Shown here in pieces: positions 29,201 to 35,903 of a stretch of DNA of 36,698 nt (within the stretch, counting starts at the first letter, position 1; each line of letters starts with the position of its first letter). The stretch is from Blastocatellia bacterium (lineage in GTDB: Bacteria; Acidobacteriota; Blastocatellia; Pyrinomonadales; Pyrinomonadaceae). The stretch spans positions 1 to 36,698 of the forward strand of contig JACCVY010000269.1 in NCBI GenBank assembly GCA_013697915.1. Direction: 5' to 3'. The position numbers were made by a program, and so were the translations under genes. The notes under the pieces are model-generated. The model was not told the origin of the DNA. It worked only from the letters and a program-made list of their open reading frames with translations, and did no database searches.

Positions 29201-31794
29201 AAACCCAAACAGGTAGAGGACGAATAACACAAACAGCAGGGAACCCATATTTTGTAACTCAAAGCTCCACGGTTGGTTCTACAGAAGATTACAAAGGGTT
29301 TGGTTACAGTGGTAATCAGAGAAAGATAGGCAAGGATAGCAGTGGCAGACTGTTTATAACGTATAGGAAATACTCCTCCGCTGTTTACCAGATATTCGTA
29401 GATTACTCAGACAATGGAAGCACTTGGACAAGCGTGCGAGTAGCCGATATCACTACTGCCCACCAGCGAGTATCGTCATTAGCTATTGGGTCAGATGATG
29501 CAGTACACGTAGTATGGTATGGGAAAGACCCGTCTAATACAGGTACAGATCAGCGACAAATAAAATATGCCAAGTCGACAGATAATGGAGCGACATACTC
29601 CTCGTGGGTTAGTGTTGGTGGTGATGTAAGCGGATATGCTAGCCAAACGCTATGGCAAGAGCACCCTTGCGTATTCGTAGATAGTCAAAACCCTAATAAC
29701 CTATATGTAGTCTGGGAAGGTAGGGACTCGGTTAATACGTCTTCTCAGCACGTAAAGTTTTCTAAATCTACCGATGGTGGGACTACGTGGTCTGCATGGG
29801 CTAATATCGGTACGAATGGCTCTCGGCCAGGCATAACGAAGACGGGTAATGGCATTCTGCATGTCGTCTATTACAGTTCAAGTGGGTCACCTTTAAACTC
29901 TGCTATACAGGGGCAACATATATACTCTAGCGACGAAGGTGCTACATGGTCATCTAATACTATAATTGGTGACACTGGGTACGACTCTAGGCATCAAAGC
30001 TTAATAAGAGATAACAATAGTCTGCACGTGGCTTACAGGCAGATAGATGTTGCTAACTCTACAAGCCAGATAAGATACTCAATGTTTGACGGATCCACAT
30101 GGAGCGCTCCTGTCATAATCTCGCAGTCCCCAGGTAGTGTATGGCAATTTTTCCCACATATTGGCTTGATAAAAGGACAGCCAACAGTTCTATGGTTCGA
30201 AACCACTGATGGTGCAACCTACCCATCTGAGGACCCAACAACAGGCAATATATATATCAGTCGAAAATACAACGGATCGTGGACGATACGGCAAGCTCTT
30301 GCTACCACTGACGCTGACTTATATCCGTACATTAATAAAGATAGCCTCGATTTAGCATACTCAACTAATACAGCTTCGCCATATTCAATTAAGTACTTAA
30401 AACTTGGAGAGCATGGTTTAGGATCTCAATCAGGTAAGGCTCGTATTACTAATACCGCTACAAAGACCCAAGGCGGTAAAAGTCGTATCCAGGTGGCCAC
30501 TACCTCCACCCAGCTAGGTAAAGCTCGCCTGACGGCAACCTCGTTGCAAACTCAAACAGGCAAGAGTCGGATCCAGATTACCAGCACCCAGACACAGACG
30601 GGTAAGGCGAATATTGCCGGTGGAGTAGCCCAAACCCAAACAGGTAAAGCTCGGGTCACAGCAGCTACAACGCAAATACAGACTGGTAAAGCCAATATTT
30701 TCAAAACTACTACACAGACCACTACTGGCGTAGCTAACATTATCCCTAACGATACCCTAGTTGACAGTTACAGCGAGAGTAATGTTGATGAAAACGGCGC
30801 CCTGGACATCACTTACAGCAAAGAAGGCCAATCATTTACAGGGATCGGGGGAACTATCACTCGAGCCAAGTTCTATCTCAAAAAAAGCGGCACCCCTGCC
30901 GTTAATATGGTTGCCAAACTTTATGCTCATAGCGGAACCTTCGGTGCTAGCGGTAGTAAACCAACAGGCACAGCACTCGCTACCTCCGATACTGTCTCTA
31001 CGACTACTCTAACCGCTTCCTCCCAACTCATTACGTTTAACTTTACAGGTGCCGAACGGTACCTGATGACTAACGCCACTAAGTATTTCATTATTTTAGA
31101 GGCAACCCTCACTGATGACAGCGTCCGGATCGGGATTGACTACAGTTCCGCTACTCATCCCGGACGGGGAGTCACCTACGACACTGATTGGCTTGATTAC
31201 TTCGACCATGCTTTTTACGTCTACGCCATTGCTATCACTACACAAACTCAAACAGGAAAAGCCAGAGTAACCGTATCCACTACTAAAACGCAGTCGGGTA
31301 TAGCTCGTGTCACGGCTTCAACTGTCAAAACTATCCTCGGTAAGGCTCGGGTCACGGCGACCGCAACGCAAACGGTTACTGGTAAAGCTAGAATCACCGC
31401 AATAGCAAGCCAGACCCAACTAGGTAAGGCTAGGGTCGCCGTCTTATCGACACAGACCACCACCGGTAAGGCGAGAATTACTGCAGCCACGGTACAGACT
31501 CAAACAGGTAAGGCACGGGTGTCAACCACAGCTATCCAAACGGTTACCGGTAAAGCTCGGATAGCAAAGATAGTCGAGCAGACTATCACCGGTAAAGCCA
31601 ATATCGTTATCTCTACCGTTACGACCACTAAAACGACAACTGGTAAGGCCAGGATCGCCTCAGTTGCTACCCAGACAATAACAGGTAAAGCTAGTATCTC
31701 CTCGAACGTCCTGCCACCAGCGACGAAAACCATCCTAGTAGATGGAAAGTATTTAGCTTACAGAGTTACCCCACAGTTTTACATACGCCTCTAG
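26221..31794 (+). CDS. Giant multidomain tail fibre with LamG-like, sialidase-like propeller and repeat linkers
   Basis: 1,857 aa. Residues 1-205: concanavalin/LamG-like (SFETQ, ALDTWYRVGI, VFYDDIIIND). About 205-890: several beta-sandwich modules, one with RPNAAGDAQTWAVTG. Three blocks of a 14-residue repeat (consensus TGKARITASTTQTQ) at about 890-1005, 1400-1510 and 1670-1825, some 27 units. Between blocks 1 and 2: a BNR/sialidase-type propeller with Asp-boxes (YSDNGSTWT, STDNGATYSS, STDGGTTWSAW, SSDEGATWSS). Between 2 and 3: a beta-sandwich (GQSFTGIGGTITRAKFYLKK, NATKYFIILE). Likely the receptor-binding fibre, with lectin and glycan-binding or cleaving modules on repeat spacers. The propeller DNA looks more A/T-rich and uses more ATA/AGA codons than flanks. 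Confidence 0.85.
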   Translation: MALLWLTSFETQLLATFGDADSVTGSPTISTSVAYSGSASMRCNPSATTAYITRTFAADGNTNQVYASMRFRIKTAPGGDTIILLLRDDTGTNQVDIRLKADRTLFLWPIGDAAPVQIGSASSALALDTWYRVGIHTNNTGATATVTAYLDGTSFASGNLNTSGANVRTDNARFGVVNTSTCEVFYDDIIINDNTGSRENGMPGDVKLAYLRPNAAGDNNGALSGDYTSIDETVPDDATTVAILDANNDILDVNVEAPSVYGIDPWDTIKFVAVGVREAATTAASESWQARIKSASGGTVSSSATTTHDDTTYKTNGDGAPRNYKLVSYTDPTTTAAWTVTGTNSLDNMQIGIIAIDATPDIQVTALWAVVAYVAETQPSPSQNTYRLYEDGTETASTAIAAQDTNITRNVTANSNLQLRDRLQQTTGAAGASTDDYQLQYSKNGGAWTNVTTSSTSVKGFDSASLTDGGATTNRLGAGGNELFGDNFNNTTRNTIKWTQFGTATVPSETGTVLQYATSTTAGYGGYTTIDQFNLTGSSMSIQVVDAGNQALASLEVNPIQVIKTADTNNKLFWLITGGNLRPYKKVSGVTTALATNLTFSATTHKYLRIRELSGTTYWEYSADRFTWTTHHSEANPITITSVYQETTVGTWAAEASGTNVQFDDFKVMADGSFIAGEISEDGLVDDLNLTLSNYTELLNSLTLISADLANNDTLDFRVLTNGVVAGSRTETLRPNAAGDAQTWAVTGASAHVATNDDLTTTYLRNNTASPFEADLNLDASALVVAEIVGIDVRFQARTETSAVGQVQVGVRLSSTNSLGTNVTAIPITETSFKSSDISRPGGGSWTVADLANLQVVAIGDNNSGTAVRVTELYVDVRYRTNPRITVSKPATTTTQTTTGKARITASTTQTITGKARITATASQTITGKARITTTVTQTQLGKARITAASTQTQTGKARVTASTTQTQTGKGRITASATRTQDGKARITATSTQTQTGRGRITQTAGNPYFVTQSSTVGSTEDYKGFGYSGNQRKIGKDSSGRLFITYRKYSSAVYQIFVDYSDNGSTWTSVRVADITTAHQRVSSLAIGSDDAVHVVWYGKDPSNTGTDQRQIKYAKSTDNGATYSSWVSVGGDVSGYASQTLWQEHPCVFVDSQNPNNLYVVWEGRDSVNTSSQHVKFSKSTDGGTTWSAWANIGTNGSRPGITKTGNGILHVVYYSSSGSPLNSAIQGQHIYSSDEGATWSSNTIIGDTGYDSRHQSLIRDNNSLHVAYRQIDVANSTSQIRYSMFDGSTWSAPVIISQSPGSVWQFFPHIGLIKGQPTVLWFETTDGATYPSEDPTTGNIYISRKYNGSWTIRQALATTDADLYPYINKDSLDLAYSTNTASPYSIKYLKLGEHGLGSQSGKARITNTATKTQGGKSRIQVATTSTQLGKARLTATSLQTQTGKSRIQITSTQTQTGKANIAGGVAQTQTGKARVTAATTQIQTGKANIFKTTTQTTTGVANIIPNDTLVDSYSESNVDENGALDITYSKEGQSFTGIGGTITRAKFYLKKSGTPAVNMVAKLYAHSGTFGASGSKPTGTALATSDTVSTTTLTASSQLITFNFTGAERYLMTNATKYFIILEATLTDDSVRIGIDYSSATHPGRGVTYDTDWLDYFDHAFYVYAIAITTQTQTGKARVTVSTTKTQSGIARVTASTVKTILGKARVTATATQTVTGKARITAIASQTQLGKARVAVLSTQTTTGKARITAATVQTQTGKARVSTTAIQTVTGKARIAKIVEQTITGKANIVISTVTTTKTTTGKARIASVATQTITGKASISSNVLPPATKTILVDGKYLAYRVTPQFYIRL
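28890..29238 (+). repeat. Fibre repeat block A (8 units of 42 nt)
   Basis: In-frame 14-aa units around GKAR[IV], e.g. TTTGKARI, TITGKARI, TQLGKARI, TQTGKGRI, TQDGKARI. Ends exactly where the sialidase-like propeller begins. Confidence 0.85.
30421..30750 (+). repeat. Fibre repeat block B (8 units)
   Basis: SQSGKARI, TQGGKSRI, TQLGKARL, TQTGKSRI, TQTGKANI and further copies. Begins directly at the end of the propeller and ends at the next beta-sandwich. Confidence 0.85.
31233..31705 (+). repeat. Fibre repeat block C (11 units)
   Basis: TQTGKARV, TQSGIARV, TILGKARV, TVTGKARI, TITGKANI and further copies, up to the short C-terminal cap of the fibre. Confidence 0.85.
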
Positions 31795-31795
31795 C

Positions 31796-31804
31796 CGTCT
31801 TTTA
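31796..31804 (+). promoter_or_regulatory. CGTCTTTTA late-gene element, copy 6
   Basis: Exact copy, 16 nt before ATG 31812. Confidence 0.6.
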
Positions 31805-31811
31805 ATTCAAG

Positions 31812-32465
31812 ATGGCTTCAACTTACTTACAGCTCAAATCGCAAGTCGCAAATAGAAGTGGGCGCATAGACGGTGGTACAGCCAACACTATTCGTGATAA
31901 CGCCATCAACGACGTTATTCGGTTTACCATCGCTGACTCTCACCCGTTCAGCTGGTTAAAGGCGACAGCAACCGTTGTCTTGGTAGCTGGTGTTGCTGAT
32001 ATGCCGACTAACTACAATCCCACCCATAAACTCCAGCCTGGGTTTGTTAGAATTGCTCGTGCTAGTACCAACGACGATATCCCCTTAACTGAAACAACTG
32101 TCGATATGTTCGACAGATACGCTGCAGGAGACTATCGCTACTACATTCGCTGGAGTAGCTACCGTTTTGAGATCGTGTCAACCGAGCAGAGTAATACCCT
32201 GACAGTTACTTACTACATCATCCCAACCGCTCTCTCTGCTGATGGGGATACCTCAATTATTCCAGATTCAGAGTGTGTCACTTTGCTGGCCTCAGCCAAG
32301 GTTTGGTTAGCTAAGGAGAGAGACGAGACTAACCATGATCGGGATAACGCTCTCGGTTTGCAACGCCTTGGTCAGATGATTATTAACGATAAGCGAGCCA
32401 ATCCACTGCGACCAATCAGATCAAACCTGTACAACGTGAATCTAGGCTATAACATTCCTGGTTAG
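31812..32465 (+). CDS. Tail adaptor (head-tail connector / tail tubular A-like)
   Basis: 217 aa. TYLQLKSQVANRSGRIDGGT and IRDNAINDVIRFTIADSHPFSW form the helical start; a beta core (VVLVAGVADMPTNYNPTHKL) and the C-terminal helix SECVTLLASAKVWLAKERDE follow, matching phage adaptor proteins that bind beneath the portal (T7 gp11 / P22 gp4 role). Followed by the nozzle-like protein, the usual order in podoviruses. Confidence 0.75.
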   Translation: MASTYLQLKSQVANRSGRIDGGTANTIRDNAINDVIRFTIADSHPFSWLKATATVVLVAGVADMPTNYNPTHKLQPGFVRIARASTNDDIPLTETTVDMFDRYAAGDYRYYIRWSSYRFEIVSTEQSNTLTVTYYIIPTALSADGDTSIIPDSECVTLLASAKVWLAKERDETNHDRDNALGLQRLGQMIINDKRANPLRPIRSNLYNVNLGYNIPG

Positions 32466-32473
32466 GAGCTAAT

Positions 32474-34072
32474 ATCGCCAGCAAATTAAAAGGTTTACTG
32501 ATCGACAGCTTCGCAGGAGGTCTGAACAAATACTCAAACGCTACTCAGGTGGAGGATTCCGAGTCTCCCGATCTTATGAATGTCGACTTCTCAGGTATCG
32601 GCTCTATCCGCAAACGCACTGGATTCCAAAAGTTAACTACTAGCGAGCCGAACGCTGACGACCACATCCAGGGTTTGTTTTCTTACATTACTAGCACTGT
32701 TAACGATATTCTTTATATCGCTGATGGGACTCTCTACAAGTACAACGGCTCTGGCGGATCCACAGCTATTACTGGCGGAACCTTTTCTACTTCAGCCGAC
32801 GTTAACGCTGCTCAGGTAGCTGATCGGCTCTACTTCTTCGACGGTGTAACAGCCCTCTCCTATTACAACGGGACAGCTATCTCGACGACTGGGGTCACAG
32901 GCGCACCCACCTATCCAGCGCAGGGTATTTTCTTTAACCAAAGACAGTACATAAACTCTACGGCTAACAAAGATCGGGTTTACTACGCTCAGAAGATCGT
33001 CGCTGCTTCAGGAGCCTCAACCAATACAGGTACTTTCACTACTGGGACTGACGCTGGGTTCTTCGGTTTCGGTCAAGGCTATGAGGTGGTCGGCTTCGCC
33101 AAACAGTCTTCTTACTTATATATATTCTGTAAGACGGGTATCTTTCGAGTCGAACCAGTTGTTAATTCGGGTACGCTAGAACATACCTCTGTCACTATCT
33201 CTAACTCTATCGGTTGTCGTGCCCCTCGCTCTATTGATAACGTCGGTAACGATGTTTACTTCCTGGACTCAACTATCTATTCCCTTGGTGAGGTGGCTAA
33301 CTTTACCTCACTACGTACTACTAATGTTTCAGCTAAGGTTGCGAATATTTTCACTGGCATGAGCCAAGCTGATATTGCTAAGGCAGCGGCGATTTACTCG
33401 ACCGAACACGAAGCCTATCTACTGGCAATCAAGGTCGGTTCGAGTGCTTATAACGATCGGGTTATCGGCTTTTCCCTCGCCTATAAATCCTGGTTATTAT
33501 GGGATAGCCTGCACGTTAATAGTTGGTTAGAGTTTATTGACTCAAGTAGTGTTAAACATCTTTACTTCGGCTCTGATAACGACGACTCCGCTTACGTCTA
33601 CGAGGCTTATCAGACAACCAATGACGACGGTGCAGCCATTAACGCTTACTACTACACTAAGGAATTTGACAGCAAGACTTTTGACACTGAAAAGATATAC
33701 CAAATGTGGTCAGTTCAGTTCGGTGGGGTGTACGGTGAAGTAACGATCAGCCTCCTAGTAGAAGGTGTGGTCGTCGATACCGTCACCCTGACTTCTGGCT
33801 CCAGTACAGCCTATGCTGATGGACTTGGTTCGTTACCGATTGGTACCTTTCCCTTCGGCTTGGAGTATAATTCCCCTGATGTATCTTCGACCGACGCCGG
33901 TATTAACAACGACTGGCGCCGACACGACTTGAACGGACAAGAAGGAACAACCTTCCAGTTTAAGTTTAGCAACGCAGTTGTCGGACAGAGCTTTGAGATT
34001 AAGCAGGCGCTGGTGCGGTATATAGACTTCAGCGACCGGCCTTATAAGGTTCTGGCGAGCCGAGAGGTTTAG
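32474..34072 (+). CDS. Tail nozzle / tail tubular B-like protein, apparent AUC start
   Basis: About 533 aa. The first in-frame common start is GTG 32549, but homologous sequence begins earlier: LLIDSFAGGLNKYSNATQVE then PDLMNVDFSGIGSIRKRTGF is the typical N-terminus of podovirus nozzle proteins. Upstream, AGGAG (32464-32468) sits 5 nt before ATC at 32474, an apparent AUC start. The body has repeated propeller-like blades (DILYIADGTLYKYNGSGG; VADRLYFFDGVTALSYYNGT; SYLYIFCKTGIFRVEPVVNS). It should form the tail tip under the adaptor. Confidence 0.78.
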   Translation: MASKLKGLLIDSFAGGLNKYSNATQVEDSESPDLMNVDFSGIGSIRKRTGFQKLTTSEPNADDHIQGLFSYITSTVNDILYIADGTLYKYNGSGGSTAITGGTFSTSADVNAAQVADRLYFFDGVTALSYYNGTAISTTGVTGAPTYPAQGIFFNQRQYINSTANKDRVYYAQKIVAASGASTNTGTFTTGTDAGFFGFGQGYEVVGFAKQSSYLYIFCKTGIFRVEPVVNSGTLEHTSVTISNSIGCRAPRSIDNVGNDVYFLDSTIYSLGEVANFTSLRTTNVSAKVANIFTGMSQADIAKAAAIYSTEHEAYLLAIKVGSSAYNDRVIGFSLAYKSWLLWDSLHVNSWLEFIDSSSVKHLYFGSDNDDSAYVYEAYQTTNDDGAAINAYYYTKEFDSKTFDTEKIYQMWSVQFGGVYGEVTISLLVEGVVVDTVTLTSGSSTAYADGLGSLPIGTFPFGLEYNSPDVSSTDAGINNDWRRHDLNGQEGTTFQFKFSNAVVGQSFEIKQALVRYIDFSDRPYKVLASREV

Positions 34073-34081
34073 CGTCTTTTA
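34073..34081 (+). promoter_or_regulatory. CGTCTTTTA late-gene element, copy 7
   Basis: Exact copy, 16 nt before ATG 34089. Confidence 0.6.
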
Positions 34082-34088
34082 AGTTAAC

Positions 34089-34847
34089 ATGGCAGCTTAT
34101 TCATTGCAGTTCGGAAAAACAGATACTCTAGCCTCCCAGATGGCGGCCGGCGCTACCACCGGTACACTTTCCTCCGGTGGCTTCACAAACTTTACTGGTG
34201 ACTATTTGGTTTTAGACTACAACAACCCTTCTAAAAGAGAGGTCATTTTTTGTAATGTTACGGGAACGGCTATCGCTTCTGCCACTCGAGGTCAATCTGG
34301 TACTAGTGATGTCGTTCACTCGGCTGGTGCAGCGGTAGGGTACTCTTTCGTTCCCGCCCATTACTCAGCTTTATCTAATGGTACAGGTTTTGCTACTGGT
34401 ACAGCTTCTGTGGGAATCCCTGCCGCAGCTGTTAAACAAGAGGCTTGGACTAGCTGGGTACCAACACTGGTGAATATGACGTTAGGCAACGGTACGGTAA
34501 TAGCTAAATATCACAGGACAGGAAACAGAGTCTACTATTATTTCAAATTTACTCTCGGTTCCACTTCAGCGGTTAGTGCTGCCCCTGCTTTTGCCCCGCC
34601 TATTACGCCTTCTTCTACTAATTATGGTTTCTCTCCAGCCCCTAGAATCGGAGGATTCGTTCATATGGAAGATACCGGTAGTAATTCATATGTTGGACTC
34701 TCAATTATAGGCACGGAAAGTTTTGAAATTTTAACATTAAGCACCCTTGCTACCTATCTACAAAATCTTCAGACTACAGCAACCGTTCCATTTACTTGGA
34801 CGACTGGCGACTTTATGGTCACTCAAGGTTTCTATGAAGCCGCTTAA
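34089..34847 (+). CDS. Tail appendage / minor fibre protein
   Basis: 252 aa. N-terminal region (LASQMAAGATTGTLSSGGFT, YLVLDYNNPSKREVIFCNVT, ATRGQSGTSDVVHSAGAAVG) resembles the collar or virion-attachment part of phage tail proteins; the C-terminal domain EAWTSWVPTLVNMTLGNGTV and VYYYFKFTLGSTSA matches a common receptor-binding or stabilising beta domain. The 3' half is more A/T-rich than the 5' half, suggesting exchange of the distal domain. Confidence 0.72.
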   Translation: MAAYSLQFGKTDTLASQMAAGATTGTLSSGGFTNFTGDYLVLDYNNPSKREVIFCNVTGTAIASATRGQSGTSDVVHSAGAAVGYSFVPAHYSALSNGTGFATGTASVGIPAAAVKQEAWTSWVPTLVNMTLGNGTVIAKYHRTGNRVYYYFKFTLGSTSAVSAAPAFAPPITPSSTNYGFSPAPRIGGFVHMEDTGSNSYVGLSIIGTESFEILTLSTLATYLQNLQTTATVPFTWTTGDFMVTQGFYEAA

Positions 34848-34866
34848 AATGAGCAACATGCCTAAC

Positions 34867-34875
34867 CGTCTTTTA
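34867..34875 (+). promoter_or_regulatory. CGTCTTTTA late-gene element, copy 8
   Basis: Exact copy, 14 nt before ATG 34881; the 22 bases from here into the gene are identical to copy 9 and its gene. Confidence 0.6.
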
Positions 34876-34880
34876 GGTAA

Positions 34881-35885
34881 ATGGGACTCTTAGACACAAT
34901 CAGAAGCCGTGAAGGCAATAGAGATTACAGCACAGGATCAAAACTTCTCCGCTGGTTGTTTAATCCCTCATCCAGAGAAGCTAGTTACCTTGAGCAACGA
35001 CCAGGTGATTTACTTGGTGGTACAGCTCCTTACGGAACAAGATCGTTGCTCGGAGGTAGTTACCTAAATCGGGAAACTACCGCTCCCCAGACACCTCAAC
35101 AAATTACCCAACAGGCCAAGACCACTACTCCCGTTGCAACTAACCAAGCACCTGCACCTGGTGGAGGCGGCGGTGGAGGCGGCGGTGGAGGAGGTAACGC
35201 AATCCTCGACCTATTCTCTACAATTTATAACGGTCAGGAGTATAACAACGAAGCTGATTACTTCGGAGCCGTTAACCAAGACATTGACTCCAAGCTCCTA
35301 GAATCTCTAGGCTTGCTCGAGGGTGGTAGAACTAAAGCCCGTGAGAATACTGGCAGAACTAAATCTCGCTTACTTGAACAAGTTACTCAAATCCTCGGAG
35401 ACCTAACCAAAAGTCACGAAAAGGGCAACCAAGATATTGGTGCTTACTACTCTGGCTTAGGTGATCTCTATCAGTCCTCAGAAGGTGTTCGCCTTAACGC
35501 CTTAGGTGAAGAAGTTGGACGAGAGCGAGGCCGAGTTGAATCTGAAAAGTCTCGTAACATAGAAGATATTGACCGATCACTGGCCGAATACCTAGAAGGC
35601 ACGAATCAGCAAGAAAGAGGAATCTACGACCAGGCTAACCAGCTCCGTGGTCAAAACTTTAACTCTGCGGCTCAATTTAGAGACCAGTTAGTAGCTAACC
35701 CAGGCGCACAACGCCAAGCTAATACCGCTATCGGTCAGACTCAGATAACCGACACTTCACAGTTACTGAAGCAAATAAATAGTTTCTTAGGTCAATCTAA
35801 TATCCGCAACCGTCGCCCTAATACCGACATTGCCTCTAGCAACCCGGTCAACAGTTACTTGAATCCATTTGCGCCTACTTACTAA
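34881..35885 (+). CDS. Internal/ejection-type helical virion protein with poly-Gly tract
   Basis: 334 aa. N-terminal 60 residues (LLDTIRSREGNRDY), a Gln/Thr/Pro-rich linker, then a run of 12 glycines (about residues 94-105), then a long charged helix-rich region (LLESLGLLEGGRTKARENTG; YLEGTNQQERGIYDQANQLR) and an NPF-rich tail. Resembles podovirus internal core proteins ejected with DNA. Sits just before the giant polyvalent protein, and the two genes begin alike (MGLLD, MGLID). Confidence 0.65.
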   Translation: MGLLDTIRSREGNRDYSTGSKLLRWLFNPSSREASYLEQRPGDLLGGTAPYGTRSLLGGSYLNRETTAPQTPQQITQQAKTTTPVATNQAPAPGGGGGGGGGGGGNAILDLFSTIYNGQEYNNEADYFGAVNQDIDSKLLESLGLLEGGRTKARENTGRTKSRLLEQVTQILGDLTKSHEKGNQDIGAYYSGLGDLYQSSEGVRLNALGEEVGRERGRVESEKSRNIEDIDRSLAEYLEGTNQQERGIYDQANQLRGQNFNSAAQFRDQLVANPGAQRQANTAIGQTQITDTSQLLKQINSFLGQSNIRNRRPNTDIASSNPVNSYLNPFAPTY

Positions 35886-35889
35886 AAGT

Positions 35890-35898
35890 CGTCTTTTA
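35890..35898 (+). promoter_or_regulatory. CGTCTTTTA late-gene element, copy 9
   Basis: Exact copy, 14 nt before ATG 35904. Confidence 0.6.
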
Positions 35899-35903
35899 GG
35901 TAA

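Noticed and set aside
28890..31705. CRISPR array or noncoding minisatellite
   Set aside because: The repeats are in-frame, vary mostly at third positions and encode a protein repeat; there are no unique spacers.
3358..35898. Classical ECF-sigma promoter with AAC -35
   Set aside because: No AAC is found at a constant 16-17 bp before the CGTC in the nine copies.
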